NCBI RefSeq assembly: GCF_002009425.1
Contig: NZ_CP019936.1
Span: 496,001-560,000, forward strand
Direction: 5' to 3'
Length of the DNA stretch: 64,000 bases
Source of the DNA: Thiosocius teredinicola
Lineage (GTDB): Bacteria; Pseudomonadota; Gammaproteobacteria; Chromatiales; Chromatiaceae
The first letter of the stretch is position 1; the number at the start of each line of letters is the position of its first letter. Below, piece after piece: positions 17,118 to 25,288 of this stretch. The translations under genes and the position numbers were made by a program. The notes beneath the pieces are model-generated. The model was given only the letters and a program-made list of their open reading frames with translations, searched no databases and was not told the origin of the DNA.

Positions 17118-18185
17118 TCAGGTATCTCCGGACGGGTTGTCGTTGCGATTGCTGACTTCGCGGTATTCGGTGCCCGGAGGGGCAACATCCATTCCCAGCA
17201 TGCGTTGCCACAGCCATTGAATGCCCGGTTCGAACGGGATGCGGCGGGCGATGCGTTTGGGCGTGATGGCGACGACCGGTTCGCTGTGGTGTTCGGCGAA
17301 CAGGAAATTGAAGGCGTAGTAGGGGTGTTGTCCCATACGCAGGTCGGAGATGCTCAGATATCTCCCATCGTCGGCGAGCACATAAAAGCCCTTGGAGAAG
17401 TCGCGGATCGCATTGGCGTAATCGAATTCGCGCGTCCGTGCCTCCAGGTTTCTGCCACGGTCGTATTGCGTGAACTTCAGCGGACGATCCGCGGCAACCA
17501 GCGGGTCGAGCAGCGAGTAAAAACCTTCTTCGTAGTGATCATCGCGCATCAGTACCACGCGCCACAGCACCGTATTGAACGGCGTCGGCGTGACCATGAT
17601 CTGTTCGCCGCCCAAGCCCTGCGCCTGCGGTGAGTTTTCGACGACCTCTGTGACGTAGGTCTGCGCCGCGACCGACCATAATGCATAGCCCGTGGACAAC
17701 ACGAGTCCGGCGGTGTTGGCGAAGGTTCGGCCGGACCGTTTGAACGCAGTGATCAAGACGCCGATCAACAGGGGCAGGGTGTACAGCGGGTCGATGATGA
17801 ACAGACTGCCCTGGCCGACCGGCGTTGCGCTGAACGGCAACCACACACGCGTGCCGTAGATCGTCATCGCGTCGAGCATCGAGTGGGTCACGAGGGCGAG
17901 CGCGACCAGCAACCACCAGCGCCCGTAGCGTTCGAATGAGCGGGTCAGCAGTGCGATCACCGCCGCTATCAGGGGCGACACCAGCAACTGCCAGAAGAAG
18001 GCATGGGTTTCGGCGCGGTGCAGCAGCATGTCGTCCACCGCATTGCCCTTGTCGATGAACACATCGAGGTCGGGCAGGGTGGCGACCATGCCGCCCACCA
18101 GTGCCGCTTTCCACGGTGCTGTCGTTCTGCCCATGACGGCGACGCCGACGGCGGCGCCCAGCGCAGCCTGTGTGACCGAATCCAA
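17118..18185 (-). CDS. Membrane-bound metal-dependent hydrolase (YdjM/DUF457-like)
   Basis: A polytopic protein of 355 residues. The N-terminal half has four or more hydrophobic segments and conserved polar residues typical of DUF457: LPDLDVFID, HRAETHAFFW and THSMLDAMT, giving Asp and His clusters for metal binding. The C-terminal ~170 residues are soluble, without a motif I recognise. I chose the TTG at 18185 because GGAGGAGA lies five bases upstream; the open frame to 18305 lacks this. Substrate unknown. Confidence 0.72.
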   Translation of the reverse strand: MDSVTQAALGAAVGVAVMGRTTAPWKAALVGGMVATLPDLDVFIDKGNAVDDMLLHRAETHAFFWQLLVSPLIAAVIALLTRSFERYGRWWLLVALALVTHSMLDAMTIYGTRVWLPFSATPVGQGSLFIIDPLYTLPLLIGVLITAFKRSGRTFANTAGLVLSTGYALWSVAAQTYVTEVVENSPQAQGLGGEQIMVTPTPFNTVLWRVVLMRDDHYEEGFYSLLDPLVAADRPLKFTQYDRGRNLEARTREFDYANAIRDFSKGFYVLADDGRYLSISDLRMGQHPYYAFNFLFAEHHSEPVVAITPKRIARRIPFEPGIQWLWQRMLGMDVAPPGTEYREVSNRNDNPSGDT

Positions 18186-18349
18186 ATCCGTCTCCTCCAA
18201 ATACCCGTGCAAGCATAAACCGCTCGGCCGCTTCGGCCTTGGCAAAATACCCGGCAAATCGCGATGATGTGACCGCGCCGGTGGCCGATTGCCGGCTGAA
18301 TGCAAGAAACGGGTGGTTAGACGCTGTCGCGCCTTATAAATTCACTGCG

Positions 18350-19273
18350 ATGGACGGATTGATCGAACTCACCGATGCCGGCTGCGACGTGCAGTCTGCG
18401 GAGACCTTTCGGCGCATCGAGCGCGCAATAGCCTTTTTGCGCGACAACCGGCACGCGCAGCCGGCCTTGCCCGAATTGGCTGCGTATCTCGGATTGAGCG
18501 CCTCGCAGACCCAGCGCCTGTTCAGCCGGTGGGCCGGCATCAGCCCCAAACGCTTCTTACAGTTTCTGACCGTCGAATACGCAAAATCGCGTATGCGTGA
18601 GACCGGCGACCTGTTGGGTCTGGCCCTGGACAGCGGCCTGTCCGGACCTGGCCGCCTGCACGACCTGTTCGTCAACATGGAGGCGATGTCGCCGGGTGAA
18701 TTCAAGCAGGCTGCCGCCGGTGCCGACATCCGCTACGGTTTCGGCGATTCGCCGTTCGGCCAGGCCTTGGTGGCGTTCACCGCACGCGGCATCTGTCATC
18801 TGTCGTTCGTTGCCGAGGGCGATGAGTCGGCAGCGCTGCAGGCGTTGACGTCGACCTGGTCCCAGGCCAACTGGATTGAAGACACGTCGGCGAGCGGGCA
18901 ACTGCTGAAACGCATCTTTGCGGCCGGGCAACCACCGAACGGCAATTTATCGCTGTGGGTCAGCGGTACCAACTTCCAGATCCAGGTGTGGCGCGCGATG
19001 TTGCAGATTCCCTCGGCGGGCCTGCTCAGTTACCGGCAGCTTGCAGACCTGCTGGGCATGCCGAAAGCGGCGCGTGCTGTCGGCAGTGCCGTGGCGCGCA
19101 ACCCGGTAGCCTTTTTGATCCCCTGTCACCGCGTACTGCGAGAGAGCGGCGAGTTCGGCATCTACCACTGGGGCCGCGAGCGCAAGATGGCGATGTGCGG
19201 TTGGGAGTCTGCCGTCGAGGAACTAGCGATCAACGACCGCGGGCGTCCAGGCGGCGCAGGAACTCGCGCATGA
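18350..19273 (+). CDS. Ada-like AraC-type regulator fused to O6-methylguanine-DNA methyltransferase
   Basis: Repairs alkylated DNA by suicidal methyl transfer and may activate transcription. The N-terminal ~100 residues are an AraC-type helix-turn-helix (AAYLGLSASQTQRLFSRWAGISPKRF). The C-terminal domain has the acceptor motif PCHRVLRESG in FLIPCHRV and the YRQLADLLGMPKAARAVGSAVARN DNA-binding region (in part: KAARAVGSA). The N-terminal four-cysteine methylphosphotriester domain of E. coli Ada is absent. ATG 18350 gives 307 residues; a TTG at 18239 is possible. Its 3' end overlaps the RimK-like gene tail to tail by 44 bases. Confidence 0.85.
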   Translation: MDGLIELTDAGCDVQSAETFRRIERAIAFLRDNRHAQPALPELAAYLGLSASQTQRLFSRWAGISPKRFLQFLTVEYAKSRMRETGDLLGLALDSGLSGPGRLHDLFVNMEAMSPGEFKQAAAGADIRYGFGDSPFGQALVAFTARGICHLSFVAEGDESAALQALTSTWSQANWIEDTSASGQLLKRIFAAGQPPNGNLSLWVSGTNFQIQVWRAMLQIPSAGLLSYRQLADLLGMPKAARAVGSAVARNPVAFLIPCHRVLRESGEFGIYHWGRERKMAMCGWESAVEELAINDRGRPGGAGTRA

Positions 19274-20690
19274 TGCGCCGATAGAGTTCGATGCCGAGCA
19301 CCTTGTCCTCGACACCGGCGTCGATGTTGGGGTTGTCGTTGACCTCGATCACCATCACCTTGCGCCCGATCTGTTTCAGGTCGACGCCATACAGTCCATT
19401 GCCGATCGCAGCGGCCGCTTTGAGTGCCGTCTGCACGACGGCGTTCGGCAATTCGTCGAGCGGCAATGTGTCGAACCCACCTTCGCGCACCTTGCCTTTC
19501 GAATGGTCGGCGATTTGCCAGTGGCCGCGCGCCATATAGTAGCGACAGCCGTAGAGCACCTCGCCGTTGAGCAGGCCGATACGCCAGTCGAAATCGGTCG
19601 GGGTGTAGGCCTGCGCCAGGATCAGTTCCGAATCGCGAAACAGCTGCGCGGCCTTTTCCTCGAATGCGGTGCGGTCCGCCACCTTGAATACCCCGGTGGA
19701 GAAGGCGCCATCGGGGATCTTCAGCACCATGGGGTAGCCGAGCTGTTCTTCGGCACGATCGAGTTCGTCACGGCTGACCACAACGCTCGGCGGGATCGCC
19801 ACCTTTTGCCGTGCCAGCAGTTCGGCCAGATAGATCTTGTTGGTGCAACGCAGGATTGAATCGGGGTCGTCGATCACCACCAGCCCTTCCGATGCCGCAC
19901 GGTGAGCAAAGCGGTAGGTGTGATGGTTGACGTTGGTGGTCTCTCGGATCAGCAGCGCATCGAACTCGGCAATGCGGCCATAGTCGCGTGAGGTGATCAG
20001 TTCGGCGTCGATGCCCAGCGTTCGCGCGGCACGGATGAACTGCGCCAGCGCGCGCCGGTTGGACGGTGCCAGGGTTTCGTCCGGGTCGTACAAGATCGCC
20101 AGGTCGTAGCGCATGTTGCGCTTGCCGCGCACCGAGCGCCACGGGCGGCGCAGGTAGCCGGCCATCGCCTCGAAAAACAGGTCTTCCTGGTTGGCCTTCA
20201 AGGCCTTGAGCCCGACGCTGCGGATGCCTTTGATATGCCACACCTTGCCGCGCTTGAATTCGACCTTGATCAGTGGGCAGCGGAAGGTCTCGAACAGTGC
20301 CTTCGCCAGTTGGCGGAAACCTTTTACCTCGCATTCGCCGAAACAGATCAGCAACTCGAACCGCGTGACCTCGGTGGGTTGATCGCGGAACAGCTTGGCG
20401 ACGCGCTTGTCGAGATCGGCCAGTTCGCTGCCGTACAGAGCCTTGCGACTGAGATCCTGCAGTGTGCGGACGGCAGGGATCACCTTGTGCCCGCGCGCCT
20501 CAGCAAGCAGCGAGGCGTAGTACCCCGGGCTGTGGTATTCGGTGTCGCGGCACAGATTGAGAACGCGCAGATTTCGCTTGTTCGACCATGTCGGGTCGAC
20601 CAGGTAGTCGCGCACGGCCACGACCGGGTAGTCGGGAAAATCGTTTTTCCACTGACTCATTGCATCGACAAGAATGACATGGTCGCTCAT
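19230..20690 (-). CDS. RimK-like ATP-grasp ligase with RLAN N-terminal domain
   Basis: Predicted amide-bond ligase that activates a carboxylate with ATP. The 486 residues divide into an N-terminal RLAN-type domain (to ~170, with LVDAMSQW and LNLCRDTEYHSPGYYASLL), a preATP-grasp part, and an ATP-grasp domain from ~275 (TNKIYLAELLA, PMVLKIPDGAFSTGVF, and the metal-binding VIEVNDNPNID). The RimK relative adds glutamates to ribosomal protein S6, but this long form is a distinct family with no proven substrate. Its start overlaps the stop of the GNAT-C39 gene by 4 bases, so the two are translationally coupled and probably act on the same substrate. Confidence 0.82.
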   Translation of the reverse strand: MSDHVILVDAMSQWKNDFPDYPVVAVRDYLVDPTWSNKRNLRVLNLCRDTEYHSPGYYASLLAEARGHKVIPAVRTLQDLSRKALYGSELADLDKRVAKLFRDQPTEVTRFELLICFGECEVKGFRQLAKALFETFRCPLIKVEFKRGKVWHIKGIRSVGLKALKANQEDLFFEAMAGYLRRPWRSVRGKRNMRYDLAILYDPDETLAPSNRRALAQFIRAARTLGIDAELITSRDYGRIAEFDALLIRETTNVNHHTYRFAHRAASEGLVVIDDPDSILRCTNKIYLAELLARQKVAIPPSVVVSRDELDRAEEQLGYPMVLKIPDGAFSTGVFKVADRTAFEEKAAQLFRDSELILAQAYTPTDFDWRIGLLNGEVLYGCRYYMARGHWQIADHSKGKVREGGFDTLPLDELPNAVVQTALKAAAAIGNGLYGVDLKQIGRKVMVIEVNDNPNIDAGVEDKVLGIELYRRIMREFLRRLDARGR

Positions 20691-21790
20691 CGGGCATCCT
20701 CCGCCTTTATCAGTACCACTGCCTGCAGACCTTTCTTACCGTAGCGCGCCATCTGTGCGAATTGGCTGCGACCGATCGGCATGTTGATCGAATCAATCGA
20801 CGTCTCGCCGTCGTCGTAGTCGACGAACGGATCGTTGACATAGATGAAGTGTTCATCGAAACCGCTGACCACCACCCAGTGCGGCGATTTCTCGTTGTAG
20901 ATCTGCCACGAACTGATCAGCACGATCGGCACGGCGCCGTCGTCGAATGCCGCTTCGAGGGCGTCGGCACCCAGCACATCGAAATGCACCGGTATGCGAA
21001 ACTCGGCGATCTCGCGTTCCATGTCTTGCTGCACCAGTGTTATCACTTCCTTTTTTTCCGGGCTGCGGACGCTGTCGATCATCTGGATACCACGATCGTT
21101 AACCCATATCTCGACGCCGAAGCCGCGCTTGTGCGCGGCCAACGCCAAGCCGTAGGGGCCGCAGCCGCCCAACCCGGAGGTCATGAACACGGTGGTCGCT
21201 TCGCGCCACAGCTTGATCTCTTGGATGCGACTGGTCTGGGTCTCAGGGCGCAGCGTCTGCATGGCCATGAGCAGGCAGGCCGGGCCGCAGGTGAAGTCGA
21301 GCGTCTGTTCGTACCACGGCACGCGGTCAAGGCGCGGCTTGAGTCGCGCGTCGAGTGCCTTCTCGTAGCGCCACGCGTCCATGTGATCGGCGTAGTAGTC
21401 GGCAAAGCTGCCGAAACGGCGATAGCCGAGCGATTCGAACAGAGCGATCGATGCCGCGTTGTCCTTACGGATCTCCAGCCGCATCCAGGCGCGCTCTTCG
21501 CGCCACGCCTCGGCCTCGGCGCGCTCGACCATCTTGCTGGCGATGCCTTTGCCGCGCGCCTCGGGCGCGACGGCGATCGAATACAGCCGCGCGGTCGCCG
21601 TTCCACGGCTGAACAGCACGACCAGGCTGGCGACAATGGCGCTCTCGTGGTCGGCCACCAGCAAGGCGGCATGACCCTTGTTCAACAGGTGACGGAACTG
21701 GCGGCGGCTGATGCGATCGTCGTCGAAGCAGCGATTTTCGAGCGCGACCATCGCGTCGAGATCTTCAAGTGTTGCGGGGCGGATCGACAC
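20687..21790 (-). CDS. GNAT acetyltransferase fused to a C39-like cysteine peptidase
   Basis: Two domains in 367 residues. Residues ~1-150 are a GNAT N-acetyltransferase (acetyl-CoA loop APEARGKGIASKM; C-terminal NAASIALFESLGY). Residues ~155-367 are a papain-fold C39-like peptidase: oxyanion Gln and nucleophile Cys in EQTLDFTCGPACLLMA (Q162, C168), His in SPHWVVVSGF (H304) and Asp in YVNDPF (D320). No signal peptide and no ABC exporter, so it is not a bacteriocin processing protease. I chose the GTG at 21790 (MSIRPATLEDLDAM) as it opens the GNAT fold directly; a TTG at 21817 would add nine residues. It is coupled to the RimK-like ligase. Confidence 0.82.
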   Translation of the reverse strand: MSIRPATLEDLDAMVALENRCFDDDRISRRQFRHLLNKGHAALLVADHESAIVASLVVLFSRGTATARLYSIAVAPEARGKGIASKMVERAEAEAWREERAWMRLEIRKDNAASIALFESLGYRRFGSFADYYADHMDAWRYEKALDARLKPRLDRVPWYEQTLDFTCGPACLLMAMQTLRPETQTSRIQEIKLWREATTVFMTSGLGGCGPYGLALAAHKRGFGVEIWVNDRGIQMIDSVRSPEKKEVITLVQQDMEREIAEFRIPVHFDVLGADALEAAFDDGAVPIVLISSWQIYNEKSPHWVVVSGFDEHFIYVNDPFVDYDDGETSIDSINMPIGRSQFAQMARYGKKGLQAVVLIKAEDAR

Positions 21791-21953
21791 CGTTGGCAGC
21801 AGCTCCAGGCAGGGCAAAAAGTGAGCGCGTATTTACGGACAGAAATGGCAGGCACGCAAGTGAAATAATAGGACCATACAGGTATTCATTGAGCAAGCCG
21901 GGGTTTGGCCCTAAAGTCCGCGCTGCCCGCTGCGTGCAAGGAGCTCACCGCCT

Positions 21954-22736
21954 ATGTCGCAAAACCCCTCTCCGCGCTTGGCCCATGCGGTTTTGCTCGG
22001 TCATCGCATCAACGTTCGCCCACTGCTGCAGACGCCGCATCTGTCCGGAGCGCCGGTTGCCGTCGAAGTCAGCGGCGGCGGCCTGGCCGTCGTCTTGCGC
22101 TTCGGTGTAGTCGTGTTCTTCGACGTGTCGCCGATCGGGCAGACGCAATTCATCGACGCCTTGCGACCGTATGTGTCCGAGCCGATAGACCAGGGCGAGT
22201 TCGAGACCTTGGAGTTCACTGTCGAAAGCGGCAGCGAGTTGTTGCATGAAGGCGTGTTGTTGCTCGACAACGATGAACTGCCGACTTTGCAGGTGGTCGC
22301 CGATGTGCTGGCCAAGAGCGTTGTGCTCGACCACCACGAGCACCTGGTGGCGGCGACGTTCGATCGGGTTGAACCCCTGGCCGAACAATTGAGCAGCGGC
22401 AGCCATCGCATCCGTCAGTCACGCAGCCTGGTGGCGCATATCGGCGAGATGCTGCGGGTACAACACCGCATGGTCGGGCGTGCTGAGATCGGCGAGAAAC
22501 CCGACATCATCTGGGAGCATCCCGACCGTGAGCGTCTGTTCGTCCGCCTCGAGCAGGAGTTCGAGATCCGCGAGCGGCGCAGTGCGCTCGACCGCAAGCT
22601 CAATCTGATCAGCACCACCGCAGAAACCCTGCTCGATCTGGTGCAGGCGCAACGCACCCTGCGCGTCGAGTGGTATATCGTTATTTTGATCGTGGTAGAA
22701 ATCGGCCTGACACTTTACGAACTCTTTCTACACTAA
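21954..22736 (+). CDS. RMD1/YagE family protein (DUF155)
   Basis: A 260-residue protein with a soluble body and a single C-terminal membrane segment ([18 protein letters not shown]). This layout and motifs such as [21 protein letters not shown] and [20 protein letters not shown] (in part: [10 protein letters not shown]) are those of the DUF155/RMD1 family, whose yeast members affect meiotic division and mitochondrial translation; the bacterial role is unknown. Only 30 bp separate it from the CDGSH-Rieske-ThDP gene, so they may be co-transcribed. Confidence 0.8.
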   Translation: MSQNPSPRLAHAVLLGHRINVRPLLQTPHLSGAPVAVEVSGGGLAVVLRFGVVVFFDVSPIGQTQFIDALRPYVSEPIDQGEFETLEFTVESGSELLHEGVLLLDNDELPTLQVVADVLAKSVVLDHHEHLVAATFDRVEPLAEQLSSGSHRIRQSRSLVAHIGEMLRVQHRMVGRAEIGEKPDIIWEHPDRERLFVRLEQEFEIRERRSALDRKLNLISTTAETLLDLVQAQRTLRVEWYIVILIVVEIGLTLYELFLH

Positions 22737-22766
22737 GCGAAGATGCTTTGATCACGGAGGACAGTC

Positions 22767-25007
22767 ATGTCCAAACCGTATATCGCGGATACCAAGCCCA
22801 AAGCCGTTGAACTGAAGGCCGGCGAAACCGTCTGGTGGTGTTCATGCGGTCGTTCAAAGAACCAGCCGTTTTGCGATGGTTCGCACCAGGGGACCGATTT
22901 CACCCCGGTCAAGTTCACCGCCGACAAGGACGACAGCTACTACTTCTGCCAATGCAAGCAGACCGGCAGTCCGCCGCTGTGCGACGGTTCGCACAAGAAG
23001 ATCAGCGACGCCGAGCTGGAAGAGCAGGACGGCTTGAAGACCGTTTGGTACAAGGTGGCCGAGCGCGATGACCTGCGCGAAGGCGGCGTACTTGCCGTGC
23101 AGGCGGGCAGCCAGAGCATCGCGTTGACGCTGTTCAACGGCGAGCTGGGTGCGTTGGACAACGCCTGCCCACACCAGGGCGGCCCGCTGGGCGAGGGCAG
23201 CATCGAGTGCGAAGACGAAGGCGGAGACTGCTGGCTGCGCTGCCCTTGGCACGGGTGGGACTTTCATCCCCTGACCGGCAAATCGCCCGGCTCACATGAT
23301 GACGGCGTGCCGACCTTCCCGGTCGAGCAGCGCGACGACGGCATCTATGTTGCGGTCAAGGAGTCGGACGTACACCAGCGCACGGTGACCGATCTGATGG
23401 TGGAGACCATGGTGAACTGGGGTGTGACCCACGTGTTCGGCATGGTCGGCCACTCCAATCTCGGCCTGGCCGATGCGTTACGCCGCCAGGAAGGCAAAGG
23501 CCGGCTGCAATACATCGGCATACGCCACGAGGGTGCCGCGTCTTTTGCCGCGTCGGGCTACGCCAAACTCAGCGGCGTGCCCGCAGCGTGCATGAGCATC
23601 GCCGGCCCGGGTGCGACCAATATGCTGACCGGCCTGTGGGATGCCAAGGTCGACCGCGCACCTGTGTTGGCATTGACTGGGCAGGTCGATGCGCAGGTGC
23701 TCGGCCCCGGCGCATTCCAAGAGATCGATCTGGCCTCGGCCTATGCGCCGGCCGCCCGCTTCAGCCAGACCGTGATGTGTGACTCGCGACATGCCGAGTT
23801 GATGAACCTGGCGTGCAAGCACGCCATCGTGCAGCGTGACGTCGCCCACCTGATCTTTCCCGACGATGTGCAGACCCAGGCAGTGGACGAGGATGCCCCG
23901 GCGGGCAGCTCGCAAGGCCGGCTGGGCGATCGTGGCATGCTGCCGGCGACCGAAGGTCTGGCGCTCGCGCTCGACAAACTCAAGCAGGCAAAGCGGCCGG
24001 CGATCATTGTCGGCTACGGTGCCGTGGGACGGATGGAACCGATCCTGACGTTGGCGGAGAAGCTGCATGCGCCGGTGCTGACGACATTCAAGGCGAAAGG
24101 GCAGATAGCCGACGATCATCCGCTGGCTGCCGGTGTGCTCGGCCGCAGCGGTACGCCGGTGGCAAGCTGGTGCATGAACGAAAGCGACCTGTTGATCGTG
24201 TTCGGTGCGAGTTTTTCCAATCACACCGGCATTGCGGCCAACAAGCCGATCATTCAGGTCGACTTCGATCCGATGACGCTCGGCAAGTTTCATCCGGTCG
24301 AAATTCCCTTGTTGGGGGAAATCGGGTTGACTGCCGAATGGTTGTGGCGCGCCTTGCCGGAGGATACCGGCTCAGCGGACCAGCGCGACGACCTTGCCGA
24401 ACGCTGGCGTATCTGGCGCGACGAGAAGGCCGCGCGCCGCGAGCGTGAAAGCGATAAGGGGCTGAGTGCGGCATTGTTGTTCGAAGTGTTGTCGAAGGTG
24501 ACGCCGAGCGATGCCGTGTTGGCCGTGGATGTCGGCAACAACACCTATTCCTTCGGTCGCTATTTCGAGGCCCGGGGGCAACGCGTATTGATGTCCGGTT
24601 ACCTCGGGTCAATCGGGTTCGCCTTTCCGGCGGCGATGGGCGCCTGGGCGGCGACGCAGGCGCAGAGTACCTACCGCGGTCGCAAGGTGATCTCGATCAG
24701 CGGCGATGGCGGTTTCGGGCAGTACATGGCGGAGTTCACGACGGCCGTGAAATACGGCATGAACATCACCCATGTCCTGCTAAACAACGACGAGCTCGGA
24801 AAGATCAGCAAAGAGCAACGCGCCGGCCACTGGCCCGTCTGGCAGACAGGTCTGCGCAACCCGGATTTCGCCGCCTATGCGAAGAGCTGCGGTGGCCTCG
24901 GTATCCGCGTGAGCAGCAAAGATGAGTTGGAGGAGGCGCTGAAACGTGCCATCGCCTACGACGGGCCGGCACTGGTCGATGTGATCTCGGATCCGGAGCT
25001 CATCTGA
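22767..25007 (+). CDS. CDGSH-CDGSH-Rieske-ThDP enzyme fusion protein
   Basis: One 746-residue protein with four parts. Two CDGSH [2Fe-2S] sites have ligands C25, C27, C36, H40 and C61, C63, C72, H76. A Rieske [2Fe-2S] domain follows (CPHQGG from C134 and CPWHGW from C159, with H136 and H162). From ~205 to the end lies a complete acetolactate synthase/pyruvate oxidase-type ThDP enzyme: catalytic Glu E255 in [11 protein letters not shown], and the ThDP-magnesium motif from GDG (646-648) to NN (673-674). The ThDP part could decarboxylate a 2-oxo acid and pass electrons to the clusters instead of a flavin. No signal peptide. AGGA lies upstream of ATG 22767. The product and acceptor are unknown. 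Confidence 0.88.
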   Translation: MSKPYIADTKPKAVELKAGETVWWCSCGRSKNQPFCDGSHQGTDFTPVKFTADKDDSYYFCQCKQTGSPPLCDGSHKKISDAELEEQDGLKTVWYKVAERDDLREGGVLAVQAGSQSIALTLFNGELGALDNACPHQGGPLGEGSIECEDEGGDCWLRCPWHGWDFHPLTGKSPGSHDDGVPTFPVEQRDDGIYVAVKESDVHQRTVTDLMVETMVNWGVTHVFGMVGHSNLGLADALRRQEGKGRLQYIGIRHEGAASFAASGYAKLSGVPAACMSIAGPGATNMLTGLWDAKVDRAPVLALTGQVDAQVLGPGAFQEIDLASAYAPAARFSQTVMCDSRHAELMNLACKHAIVQRDVAHLIFPDDVQTQAVDEDAPAGSSQGRLGDRGMLPATEGLALALDKLKQAKRPAIIVGYGAVGRMEPILTLAEKLHAPVLTTFKAKGQIADDHPLAAGVLGRSGTPVASWCMNESDLLIVFGASFSNHTGIAANKPIIQVDFDPMTLGKFHPVEIPLLGEIGLTAEWLWRALPEDTGSADQRDDLAERWRIWRDEKAARRERESDKGLSAALLFEVLSKVTPSDAVLAVDVGNNTYSFGRYFEARGQRVLMSGYLGSIGFAFPAAMGAWAATQAQSTYRGRKVISISGDGGFGQYMAEFTTAVKYGMNITHVLLNNDELGKISKEQRAGHWPVWQTGLRNPDFAAYAKSCGGLGIRVSSKDELEEALKRAIAYDGPALVDVISDPELI

Positions 25008-25240
25008 TGCGCTACGAGGAGTCGGTTGGACAAAGTGATGGCGAACTGCCGGTCTATTCGCAATCCGACGGTTTGCATTTCATGCTCAATTTCACCGTCG
25101 CATTGGCCTTGCTGATCGGCCTGGGCCTGTTGTACCTGGGCATGCGAGGGCGGGTGTTGTGGCTCAAGGTGTGGAGTGCCGGGCTGGTCGTGTTCAGCGT
25201 GGCTTATCTCGTCGCGGCGAGTACCGGCCATATCCGCTAG
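25007..25240 (+). CDS. Small two-segment membrane protein coupled to the fusion enzyme
   Basis: A 77-residue protein with a short hydrophilic N-terminus and two hydrophobic segments (FTVALALLIGLGLLYLGM and VWSAGLVVFSVAYLVAA). Its ATG overlaps the stop of the preceding gene by one base (TGATG), implying coupled translation. No family is recognised. It could anchor the ThDP/Fe-S enzyme at the membrane or near the respiratory chain, an inference from position only. Confidence 0.65.
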   Translation: MRYEESVGQSDGELPVYSQSDGLHFMLNFTVALALLIGLGLLYLGMRGRVLWLKVWSAGLVVFSVAYLVAASTGHIR

Positions 25241-25288
25241 CCGCGCTGCCGGCAGTCGATGATGACTGCCGGCCAAGAATACCTGCAG

